From Plutella xylostella (taxonomy: Eukaryota; Arthropoda; Insecta; Lepidoptera; Plutellidae), in NCBI RefSeq assembly GCF_932276165.1, contig NC_064009.1, positions 6,820,001-6,884,000 on the forward strand: 64,000 nt of DNA, given 5' to 3'. Made by a program: the position numbers and the translations under genes. Below, one piece after another: positions 25,701-35,770 of the stretch (positions are counted from its first letter, which is position 1; each line of letters starts with the position of its first letter). The notes beneath the pieces were generated by a model. That model was given only the letters and a program-made list of their open reading frames with translations. It did no database searches and was not told the DNA's origin.

Positions 25701-27600
25701 AATGTAGGCAGGTACAGTCATCACAATATGACTTGACATGACAAAACACACCAAAAAACTTTTACTTTTCTAAAGTCAAAAAAGCTGTTAAGTACTTATA
25801 AGTAAAATAATTTTGTTACATAATACTTATTGATGTACTGGGTAAGGCAATAAGAATATTTAAAATAGGTATTGTTAAGAATGCTACATCGAAGTTTTAT
25901 TTAAGACTTCTGCGGTAACTTATATTGAGACAGAGGTTGTTTATTTTTGAGACAAACTTACCTTTGTTTGCCCGCCGTATCGCGTGTGAAGTTAGTTTAC
26001 CTTGGAATGGCAAGTTGTTCATTATACGCCATTACCATATCTAGCTGTAAGGACATTGTCATTTACGTCGATCTTTTCAATTGTTGTTCAGTTATGATAA
26101 TTCTTTCCTTACCATGGATGTTAATGATGACTGAGTATTTTATTCTGATTGGCTCAGAAGAAGCCCGTTCCTGCAATTCGGGTATTATAGGACAAGTCTC
26201 CGGTTTAGGGCATCGGGTCCATCAGACAATTCGGCAGTCGGTGCTGCTCAATAAATCGCCGCCGCCGCCTCCGCCGGCCATTAAGCCTCTCGATAGTGGT
26301 ACTCTTCGGTGCTCAGTTTGTTTTATTACTTTCATTTTATTGTTTTAATTTGTGTGCGGTTGCGCTATTTGCGTGCGCGCAGTTTGTCCCGGGCCCCGCC
26401 CACCGCGCGCCGACCAATCACACGCGGCGCGCTAACGAGCCGCCGCCGCCGCCGCCGCCGCCGCGTGCGCGCGCGCAGACATCGCGACAATGCTCATTGT
26501 TTCAAACGATTCTAATTTTGTTTTACTTTTGTCCGGCTCGGCGGCCGCGCCTCCCACTGCGCGATAATTCCAATGTCGCCGTACACTCGCTGATATTGAC
26601 TGAGATTCCACGCCGGGCATGTTTTATCGTCTGAGGCGCGTTTCGTCAGCGCTACTCAATAAGCAATAAACCATTCGCCTCCGAGAAGTCATTTTAAATT
26701 CTCACTCGGGACTCGAATTGAACCTACGCCTTTACACCTTTTAAAGGTTATTGTGTTCACCAAACGGCAAGGAAGGGACTGAATCTTCAGCGATTTCATA
26801 AAAAGTTCATGATGGCAAACATTTCATTGGAGTACCTGCCTAAGGTACTTACTTATCTACAACCGTCCAATTGACATTAGCCCATATTTCAGATTGCTAT
26901 CATTATTTACAGACAGAAGTCGAACAAGAATTAAAAAGAGATTTTATGTGAGTAGGTTGTACCGGAGCGGGGGCGGCGCGGTCGTCGCACGAATAATATT
27001 AAAGGGGAAACTAAGCAGTTGATAGTAAAAATGTGCGGTGTAATAGAAACATATCGGCGGACGCGCTCGTGGCCTGGTAAAATATTCAATCGGGGCAATT
27101 CGGGTATACATTCGTGCGGCATTACTTGTACTCGGCCGAGCACAGTATACTCTGATACAGGGCCAGCCCGCCGCGCGTCTCCGAACCTCTCGTTAATATT
27201 TTACAGGTGCGTGACACAGCTTTATGACGCACTCTTGACACTAAAACGTTTTAGCCGTGCTCTTATTGTTTATACATTTTACTATCAGCTTTTTATAGTT
27301 TATTACAAGTCACGAGTGCTCTTCAGGGTTAACTCGAGGGTTATGGCGCTATACGTAACTCTGTTTCTCTTTTTGTGACAGTTCGATCACCCAGTTATTT
27401 GCCACTCCGCTTTATTTATAACCAATTCCAAAGTTTTTCTTTACAGCAGCAATTATTTTTAAAATTGCCTAGACATTTTGTGTAATTTCTCGTAAGTAAT
27501 TCGTCTCTTAAATTAAGTCTCTCGGCATTACATAAAAGCTTTGGCTTAAGTACGTACTTGCCTTATCTAAGTGTAATTATCCAGACTGCGAGCGTCTGAA
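22710..27600. other. Gene-poor region with many GC-rich CpG blocks
   Basis: GC-rich blocks occur near 22980-23110, 23690-23880 (including a G-run near 23729-23742), 24430-24840, 25380-25500 and 26230-26660 (GCC repeats). TAATTA-type words sit beside several of them. Long frames here (for example 25947-26634) coincide with the GCC/CGC runs and show no protein family. No exon is supported. Confidence 0.45.
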
Positions 27601-27611
27601 GAGACTGCGGC

Positions 27612-27655
27612 GGTGTGTGTATGTGTGTGTGTGTGTGTATATGTGTGTATGTGTA
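27612..27655. repeat. GT microsatellite
   Basis: A (GT)n/(GTAT) tract followed by a G-rich stretch (27656-27700). Confidence 0.9.
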
Positions 27656-27699
27656 AGGGAGGGGGTGTAGAGGGATGGGTGAGGGGAGGGGAGGCTCAC

Positions 27700-29460
27700 A
27701 CGGGACCTACTCTAATGAGGTGCCTGAAAGCGACAATGTCTTTGAGCAAAGCAAATGTATGTCTATCTACATAAGATTTTTTCCCCCATGTCACATACTA
27801 ATGTAGACTCACACATCACACATGCCTGCTTACTTACATGTGTGATTATAGTTATAGGTAGGTACCTATACCATCTTTTATGTAAGTACTTTGGTACTTA
27901 ACTCTCTATCTATGGTTAAGAAGTTTTGCACGCGTGTAGGTGGAGTTTCAGTTTATATAGGATTTTAAATGCATAGAAAATTAACTGTTTTAATATCCTT
28001 TATTTAATTTATAATGTACTCAGCTACATATATCTTGTTTTATTTTTATATCATGTCATATAGGCCAGGCAGACTTTCCACCCCAACGCATAATACATAT
28101 ACTTGTATTTCTTGTTTTCTGAGTAGCTGAAGATGACACCTTCTGGTGTTTCATTTTCAGCTACTAAATACTTTATTGTAATCTTGAATAGAAAAGGCAT
28201 TTTTACCTATTAACACATTGAGGGCCCACAACAGGGCATCGCAAATCGCCGCATCCGTCAACCAGGGCGGCGGCGGCGTGGCCCGAAACCGATATCTGAA
28301 AGCGGTTCCGGTTTTAATTTCCCCTGGAGTGCGGCTGAAGGCCGGAGATGAAGCACACACGTACTAATATGATGCAGGGCCGCGCCTGTCGCCATAGCAA
28401 CGCAGGCGAGCGCGGGGGTGAGGCGGGGGCGGGGGACGCGCGGGGGGGACCAGGGGGGTAATATGATTTGAACCTCCTTCCGCGACGCCGCCCGCTTGTT
28501 TGCTCTCGCTGCAATCGCGATACTTGCGGCGACACCCGCGCTGACACAGACACCTACCGCCGATGCCCCTCGATTTCCACGAACGTCCCACCTGAATATC
28601 ACCATTTATTGAATGCAACTCGTCCTCGATACGTCTGGCATTCAGTCTGCCAGCGATAGGGTCGGGTTACGAGCGAAGTAACCGGAGGTGCAACATCGAG
28701 AACCCGCATTGTTTACTTGTCTCAAATATCATAAAGTAAAGACATCATGCTGCATCTGATATCGTAACAAGTGAAGGCATCGGGAACATTCATTGTCAGT
28801 TATGGTCCCAATAAATCAATCAGGTCGTCGCCACAAGTATAACCGGCGCGGGGCACTTGCAGGCGGCGAGGGTCGGGTGCGGGGCGCGGGGCGGGCGGGT
28901 GACAATTACGCGGTGTCGGGGCTCATTAGTGGGCGCGCAGGTTCATGTATCATGTATCGCGCGTCCCCGCCGCGGCGACACGACAATAAAGCAATCAATC
29001 CGCGCGACGCCGCGCAAACGAGCCAAGCAGCAGACAAACCCGGCGCACGTAATGGACCGTCGCCGCAGCCACCGCGTAATAACAATGTACCTCTCCACCG
29101 CGATATGGACCCATAAAATAGAGAAACGACATAATCTCTAATCTTTAATCTCACGGAATTCTGACAGTTATCAATTTTTGACATGTCAGAGATCACAAAC
29201 CTTTTTTGGCTGGGTACTTTTTTCAATACAAGTCTGAACATCAGTTGTATTCGGACAATTTTCTATATTATATTTTTAAATATTTAGAATGATGGTCTTT
29301 ACGTTAGGCGCAAAAGAACCACGAGGACGCTTCTTTCTGGGAGAGAGAAAGTCTGACTCTTGTGCTTTATCAGATGGGGCCGCTTCCTGGGAAGGGCCAG
29401 GTTGTGGCTCCATAACGTTTATAAAAATCAACAAACTATCACAACGCGAAAGGTCAACGA
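27700..29460. other. Non-coding stretch with GC-rich blocks
   Basis: GC-rich CpG blocks lie at 28210-28560 and 28840-29100. Several overlapping frames on both strands are open here only because of composition. No exon is supported. Confidence 0.4.
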
Positions 29461-29464
29461 TAAG

Positions 29465-29660
29465 AAACCGGCCAAGTGCCAGTTGGAATCGCGCACTGAG
29501 GGTTCCGTAAAAGTCTACTTACCTGAGATATTTTTCCTTTTAATTTCATCATTATATTAGCTTGATATCTTTAACCGTTTCTGAGAAAAAGGGTGGTGAC
29601 AGACAGGCGGACAACAATAAGGGTTCCTTTTTTCCTTTTCAGGTACGGAACTCTAAAAAA
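29465..29660 (-). mobile_element. Short copy of the 'ggttccg...ggccggttt' interspersed element
   Basis: Reverse orientation: 'aaaccggccaagtgccag' at the left, 'aagggttcc' near 29618 and 'ggtacggaactctaaaaa' at the right. Most of the interior is deleted compared with the copy at 17049-17631. Confidence 0.65.
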
Positions 29661-29989
29661 GAATAGTAACAATCGGATCAATCGTTTCCGAGATTTTCGT
29701 GGACAAATATACATACCAACAAACATATAAACATACTTATACAATAAAAAATTTCATATTTGTTTATTAGGCTTAATGGATTGTCATATGTTAATATGGT
29801 GCAGTTCCAATAATCTTACATAGGCACCTATATACCGAACAGATTATGAACTTACCGAATTGAGAATCTTTTATTTGAAATCGATTTAAAATGTTTGTTA
29901 TCCCTGAATTTAGTAGCAAGTGATGCCATGCTAAAGAATAAAATAAAGTAATTAAAATTAATTTGATACAATGGTCGTGAGTCTTGATT

Positions 29990-30233
29990 TTACTTAATAT
30001 TATAAATGCGAAAGTTTGTGAGTATGTGTGTATGTATGTAGGTATGTGTGTACCTTTGTTACTTCTTCATGTCAAAATAACTGAACCGATTTTAATGAAA
30101 TTTGGAATGGAGTTAGCTGACACCCTGGATTAACACATAATAGCTTATGTGTTGAAAAAGGCTACTTTTTATCGCGGAATTCCCACGGGAAAACTAATTA
30201 AGGTGAAGCGAAGCTCGTGGCAACAGCTAGTAT
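29990..30233 (+). mobile_element. Lep1-type nonautonomous Helitron
   Basis: Reads 'ataaatgcgaaagtttgtga', a GT/GTAT-rich stretch, 'gaaccgattttaatgaaatt', 'gcggaattcccacggga', 'gaagcgaagc' and ends 'ggcaacagctag' followed by T. The CTAG|T end, the insertion context and the internal phrases match the Lep1 Helitron family of Lepidoptera. No Rep/helicase is present. Confidence 0.8.
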
Positions 30234-30239
30234 TGAAAT

Positions 30240-31195
30240 AATAGGTTATGTTTGTATTACTTACTTCACTTGAGCAAGTAAATATTTAGATTTATGTTTT
30301 TCTATGAAAACATTTGAAAAAATATTGCCCTTAAATGGATCCAAATTTTACCTTTTTTCGGTGAAGAGCTTTTTTAAGGGTATCACTAATGAAATGTCAG
30401 AATTCCGCGGAATTAAAAATTAGAGTATAGTTAAAAGCGTGGTGACTAGAAAGCCGTTTTAGACCCGATTAATACTGATACTGCTAATCCTTATAGGGTT
30501 GCGCAGAAGAGGGCTCGGCGCGAGTAATTGCGGCGCTCGCGGCGCGGCCCGTAATGCCCCGCGTGATATATGGTACTACGCCTAATAACAGAGCTCGGCC
30601 ACCACGCCGATTATCCCTTTACTTGGCGAAGACGAATTCGTATCGATCGGGCCTCGCGACGCTCGCTCTCGGCTAATGAACGCGGGATTTACTACTCATT
30701 ATCCACTTTGGTCGCTGACCGCGCGGCTGGCCGGCCCGCGGCGAGCGATGAAGACGTCGCCCCCCCGCCCCCCGCCGCCCGCCCCGCGCGCCCCGCACGC
30801 CCCGCGCGGCCCCGCTCGCCCCGCGGCGCACAATTTGCCGCGGATGTTAGACGCCGAGCCCCGCAGCGCGCTTTGTGCTTTATCCCCAGTAATTGCAGCC
30901 CCGACGCTATCCACCTTCAAACGGCCACCACCACACGATCAACGGTAGTGGATAATTGCGCTATTGTTGCATCGCTCGCTGCACGGCGACTATCTTTCAA
31001 ATCGTTTTCAAGGAAGTTATCCTGCAACTAAATTAGAAGGTTGAACGGTGCAACGACTTTGTTAGCTCGACAATTAACTTGGATGAGGAAGTAAATAGTA
31101 AATTAATAGTCTCTTTGTACAGTGCAGGTACGCCCACAGAAACGAATACACAGATTCTACTTAGAGGTGTAATTGCAAGTTAGAATTGACTATGA
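30240..31195. other. Non-coding stretch with a strong GC-rich block
   Basis: A CpG-dense block at 30490-30960 contains long runs of CCCGCC and GCGCGC. The 153-codon frame 30570-31031 lies on it but its Pro/Ala/Arg content reflects base composition; I see no family and no splice context. Confidence 0.4.
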
Positions 31196-31197
31196 AC

Positions 31198-31345
31198 CCG
31201 TAATCATCCACTGCTGGACATTATGCCTCTTCTAAGGAACATCACAACACTCTGTCCTCCCATCACCTTTCCTAATCCAGCCGTTACCGAATACCTGTCT
31301 AAGGTCGTCAGTCCAGAACGCAGAGGGCATCCTACGCTAACTCTA
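31198..31345 (-). mobile_element. LINE 3' tail fragment
   Basis: 'taatcatccactgctggac', 'aaggaacatcacaacactct' and the following text match, in reverse orientation, the 3' end of a common lepidopteran LINE ('cctatgtccagcagtgg' on the other strand). A related piece lies at 61740-61795 in the plus orientation. Confidence 0.6.
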
Positions 31346-31545
31346 TACAACTCTACAACCTTCTTCGGCATATATGACCACCCCACTGCCACTTCAGCTT
31401 GCAGACTTTATATTGACCAATCCAACCTTTTTCCGATAAACGAGTCCTTGAGTTTATAATAGATAGGTATCTATATCCATCACTGGATGATAAGAGACCC
31501 CTAATGATAACAACAACTCTTCACCTTCAACCTTCTCTCTTCCAG

Positions 31546-33152
31546 CTGGCTGGGCCGCGGCTCCATGTTCGTGCTCTCCTCGGCTCAGGCAACCCGTCTG
31601 CTGCCGTCAGCCCCGAGCGGCCGCCTGGTGGACGTGGGCGCTGGAGACGGGGAGGTCAGCCGCCGGTTCGCGCATCTGTACGAGGAGAAGTACGCCACGG
31701 AGATCTCTGCGTGCATGAGGAAGGTGCTAGTCGGCAAGGGTTATACGTGAGTGTCTATAGGATTTAGTTTCGTTTGTACCTAAGCTTGAAGGGAATACCA
31801 GGGCGAAATGCCTTTTGGTACCTACAGTTGATTGTAAGGATTGTATATAGCATCAAACCTTTGAACTGTGGGTATCTTACGTGGCCATTAACTTATGGGG
31901 TAGAGGTAGACAGTCTCATGCGAAAAAAAATGTAGTTTCCGGTGCGAAATATGAACTCTCAATCTCCAACTCCCTTTCCAATATTCAATGCCAAAAACCC
32001 TGCTCGTGTGGAACGGGCTAGCATAGGCTAATTATTATGTCTTCATCATTCCCGCTACTCCTCCGAGGAGTCGGGTTGACACCTGACGGTTCCATCCCTC
32101 TCCGTCTCCCTAATTACCTATGTCTTACAATCTTGATAGGCTCATATCCAACGGGCTAACATGGGCTGATACAGATGATTTTAAGTCTTATATTTTCCTC
32201 AGCATCCTGGACACATCGACCTGGTGGCAGTCCCAGCGGTTCGGCTGCGTGGCCATGCTGAACCTGCTGGACCGCTGCAGCGAGCCGCGTGCCATGCTGC
32301 GGCAGGCGCGCGCGGCGCTCGACCCGGCCGGGGTGCTGCTGTTGGCGCTGGTGCTCCCGTACAAGCCGTATGTTGAAGGTGAGACGACTGTTTATTATGT
32401 GAATAATTCGATATGAGCAATGAAAAAGTTCCACCTGTCATTGACGTTCCATATAATTATGTCACTAGATCTTGTTCTTTGCTCGCACGCTCGCTAGTTT
32501 ACAATAACTACCTAATAATTCAATACTCTCAAGTTTGGCATGTTGGGAGTTAAATAAAGTTTTATGGCATAAATTATGTGAAATTCTAAATTTATATTTT
32601 GGGATTACGACTAAATCTATTTGGTGTTCCGAAAGTTATTTATCTGCCATTATGACTCTATTATAATTTAGTGTAAAAGGTCATGAATGAATTATGATTG
32701 TTATTAGGCTCTCTTACTGTCTAAGTAACGTTCAACCCTGTAATGTTTTTAACCTCTGATCTATGGGATGTTGCTACAAGCCGATATTTACCACTACTTT
32801 ATCATTCTACAATCATTTTATTAGTAGCTTCTTACAGTACCTACATACTTACATAAATAGGTAGCTAGGTACATATTATACTTTCGTACCAGATGATACA
32901 CCAGCCTAATATAATTTTTATCATCTTTCAGTGACACCAAACCACAAACCAAACGAGCTTCTCCCGATAGAGGGCAGCACTTTCGAGGAACAAGTGGTTT
33001 CCTTCGTCCAGTTCATGGAGACGCTCGGCTTCGAGCTGTCGTCGTGGACGCGGGCGCCCTATCTCTGCGAGGGGGACTTCGCCCAGGCCTACTATTGGCT
33101 CGACGACTCCGTGTATGTGTTTAGAACCAAGCCGATACCGTCAGATACGTGA
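31546..33152 (+). CDS. METTL9: METTL9/DREV-type methyltransferase, last three coding exons
   Basis: Three exons join in phase: 31546-31746, 32203-32378 and 32932-33152 (stop TGA). The product reads 'WLGRGSMFVLSSAQATRLL', then the S-adenosylmethionine-binding loop 'LVDVGAGDGEVSRRF', then 'YATEISACM', 'MLNLLDRCSEPRAMLRQAR', 'LLLALVLPYKPYVEG', 'FEEQVVSFVQFMETLGFEL', 'APYLCEGDFAQAYYWLDDSV'. This order is that of METTL9 (DREV). In mammals METTL9 is a 1-methylhistidine methyltransferase acting on His-x-His motifs. About 199 residues are present; the N-terminal 100 or so residues that precede 'GRGSMFV' in the family were not found, so the first exons lie upstream, perhaps beyond a very long intron. 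An AATAAA at 34179 could end the transcript. Confidence 0.9.
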
Positions 33153-33948
33153 TCGTGCCTCGTAAGTGAGGCGACATACGGAAAGGCAGCGCGATAAATT
33201 GATCAAAGTTATGACACGGCTGGTATTGGTAGTTGAAACTGTATTCAAAGGGGATATGGGTGACTTTATTCTATATTCTAAATTTTATTGTGAATGCAGC
33301 CTAAACTGAGGTTAGCGGCGCAAAATTTGTGAGATGCACAGTTTTTACGAGTTTTAGTATTTGCACTGATTTGTTGTTGAATGTTGTGCTAGTGTATTTT
33401 ATATGTGGAGACGTGCAGTGAAGGCCTGGCGCCTAAACTGTGGGTCACGCGAACGAAATCTTGAAACTTATTTGAACTGACTTCCACGTCGGTAAAATAT
33501 CAGCTGAATGTAAAATTGGGTTGCTTTCTAAATACACGGTTCTGAATACCTATTTTACCTACTTACTATCAATCAATTATATAAATTAGGCTATGTCCGT
33601 GTCATTTTTTACTTAATCAAATATAATGACAAAATGTAATGGTTATCGGTAATAGGGTATGTAGTGTGCCTTTATTGAGAGCACCTTGAGTTTATAATTA
33701 AACACTTAAGAAATGCCCAAAAGTGCCAAAGCAACAGTTTTATTAATTTTATTTTGAGCTGCCTGTATCACTTAAATGAAGGGAATAGTTGGTTTATATA
33801 CTAGAACGTTTAAAATTTTTGATTGAATTAATGTTGCATTTTACCCTGTATAGGGGCCAGTGGATCATTATATTATTTTAATATTTTATTGTTATTCATT
33901 CCTATTTTTAAACACGAAACTAAGATGACCTTCAGGTCAGGCCCTTCA
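33153..33948. other. Probable 3' untranslated region and flank
   Basis: AT-rich, no coding frame. Likely the METTL9 3' UTR if the AATAAA at 34179 is used. Confidence 0.45.
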
Positions 33949-34073
33949 GGGCTAGCACGGGGCGCATTTAAGACGTGACAAGAGTTTTGCATCGCGCTTA
34001 CTCCAACGAGCAGCCTCAAGAGCGAGCGCGACGTAAAACTTTTGTCATGTCTTAATTGCGCTCCGTACTAGCC
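33949..34073. mobile_element. Short palindromic MITE
   Basis: The left arm 'gggctagcacggggcgcatt' with 'aagacgtgacaagagttttg' pairs with the right arm 'caaaactttt'-like text 'gtaaaacttttgtcatgtct' ending 'gtactagccc'. About 22 bases separate the arms. It may lie inside the METTL9 3' UTR. Confidence 0.7.
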
Positions 34074-34591
34074 CATCAGCATGGCTCTAGGATAAGCATT
34101 CCATTCAAAATACTTTCCGAAACTATTTATCTACTTAATTGATGTTAGTTATAAGAAAATTTTAAATAGCTTTTTATCAATAAATCATATTTAAGTAAAA
34201 AATATTTGGTGTTTTTCTGAATATCCCTACAGGCTTGATTAATGTATGATTAATATACACACTTTATTACATACAGGTAGAAACAGGATTTTACAAAATG
34301 GGTACAGATCATAAGAGTTAACACTCTATGTACACCAAGGCATGATGTTTAATAATAAAAGGTATGTGTGGATACCCACGCCACGGAGTGTCGATAATTT
34401 GCATCCCTTACGGTTTTCGAGATAAAAGCTAATTAGTAAAAATTAAAAACTTTACCTAACTATCGTCTAGCAAAACTTGGTAAAGGAGGCTTATGCCCTA
34501 AAACGATTTCTTCCAGACAAATTTAGTTCCACTACTTCAGAAAAAAGTTTCTGCTGGAGGTGTAGATACCTAGGGGGTGGTGAAAATTTGA

Positions 34592-35007
34592 AAGTTAATA
34601 CCGGTATTGAAGTAATACCGGAATCGGACTTTTTTAAGCTATGAAGATATAGTTAGCCTTGTGTTCCTGTACCTATACTATGAAAGCACACTTGTTTCCA
34701 ACGTTAAATGCAGTTTTCAGCCATTGGATATCCACTGTTGTCCATGTGTAAACGGACACCGGATGTAAAAAAAAATAATATAAAATTTAAAGTCTAATAC
34801 GATAAGATACGTAATTATCGTCGAATCTTTCACAAAATACAGAACTTGATTGCTTTTTCTTGTTCTATTTTGACATTTACGACTTTAAACCCAATATATG
34901 CCATTTATTACAAGAAAATCTACTACCGGTATTAATACCGGGATCCCGGTATTGAGTTGTAAAACCGGATCTCAATACCGGTATTGAAAATATTGCATGC
35001 CCTAGTA
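34592..35007. mobile_element. hAT-like fragment rich in 'aataccggtatt' words
   Basis: Has clustered 'aataccggtatt' palindromes at both ends (34600-34622 and 34923-34988) and a right end 'aatattgcatgccctag', which is typical of one hAT-like family. The left terminus is not clear. It interrupts the 200-bp array. Confidence 0.55.
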
Positions 35008-35082
35008 GATAGGGGGTGGTGAAAATTTGCTTATTTTTTTTATATCTCTTACGGTTTTCGAGATAAAAGCTAATTAGTAAAA

Positions 35083-35346
35083 ATGACCGAATGGCTTAGT
35101 GGTTAGTGACCTGACTACTGAGCCGATGGTCCCGGGTTCGATTCCCGGCTGGGGCAGATATTTGTTGAAACACAGATATTTGTTCTCGGGTCATGGATGT
35201 GCCCGTAAAATGGCAATAGGCCCGCCCCCTATTACATTGGGACTAACATAACACTCTGGCGAAAAGTGGGTGCAGCAATGCACCTCTGCCTACCCCGCAA
35301 GGGAGTACTTTAGTACAAGGCGTGAGAGCGTGTTTTTTTTTTTTTA
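35083..35346 (+). mobile_element. Full-length tRNA-derived SINE with T-rich tail
   Basis: The head holds an A-box-like 'tggcttagtggttagtgacc' and a perfect B-box 'ggttcgattcc'. The body includes 'cctctgcctaccccgcaagg' and ends in a run of about 14 T at 35332-35345. Flanking 'aatga' on both sides (within 35081-35085 and 35346-35350) looks like the target duplication. The same head is found at 20390-20456. Confidence 0.85.
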
Positions 35347-35770
35347 ATGATAAACTTTACCTAAAACTATCGTCTAGCAAAACTTGGTAAAGGAGGCTTA
35401 TGCCCTAAAACGATTTCTTCCAAACAAATTTGGTTCCACTACTTCAGAAAAAAGTTTCTGCTGGGGGTGTAGATACCTAGGGGGTGGTGAAAATTTGCTT
35501 ATTTTTTTGATATCTCCTACGGTTTTCGAGATAAAAGCTAATTAGTAAAAATGGAAAACTTTACCTAACTATCGTCTAGCAAAACTTGGTAAAGGAGGCT
35601 TATGCCCTAAAACGATTTCATCCAGTCAAATTTGGTTCCACTACTTCAGAAAAAAAGTTTCTGCTGGGGGTGTAGATACCTAGGGGGTGGCGAAAATTTG
35701 CTTTATTTCATATCTCTTACGGTTTTCAAGATAAAAGTTTTTTTTTTTAAATGTATAACATTACTAATCT

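Larger units (their letters stand above)
34380..35770. repeat. Tandem array of about 200-bp units interrupted by two insertions
   Basis: The anchor 'acggttttcgagataaaagc' starts near 34409, 35050 and 35519, with a variant near 35719. Each is followed by 'actttacc', 'atcgtctagcaaaacttggt', 'gaggcttatgccctaaaacg' and 'gtagatacctagggggtgg', except that the last copy is diverged. Uninterrupted spacing is 200 bp. The two larger gaps are explained by an hAT-like fragment (34592-35007) and a SINE (35083-35346). No coding role is visible. Confidence 0.85.

Noticed and set aside
28258..29241. Several overlapping frames over 80 codons on both strands
   Set aside because: GC-rich composition removes stop codons; no protein family seen.
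30570..31031. 153-codon Pro/Ala/Arg-rich frame
   Set aside because: Lies on a CpG block; open on both strands, no family, no splice context.
35089..35160. tRNA gene
   Set aside because: A and B boxes are present, but the segment continues into a SINE body with a T tail and no complete clover-leaf is formed. The same holds for 20390-20456.
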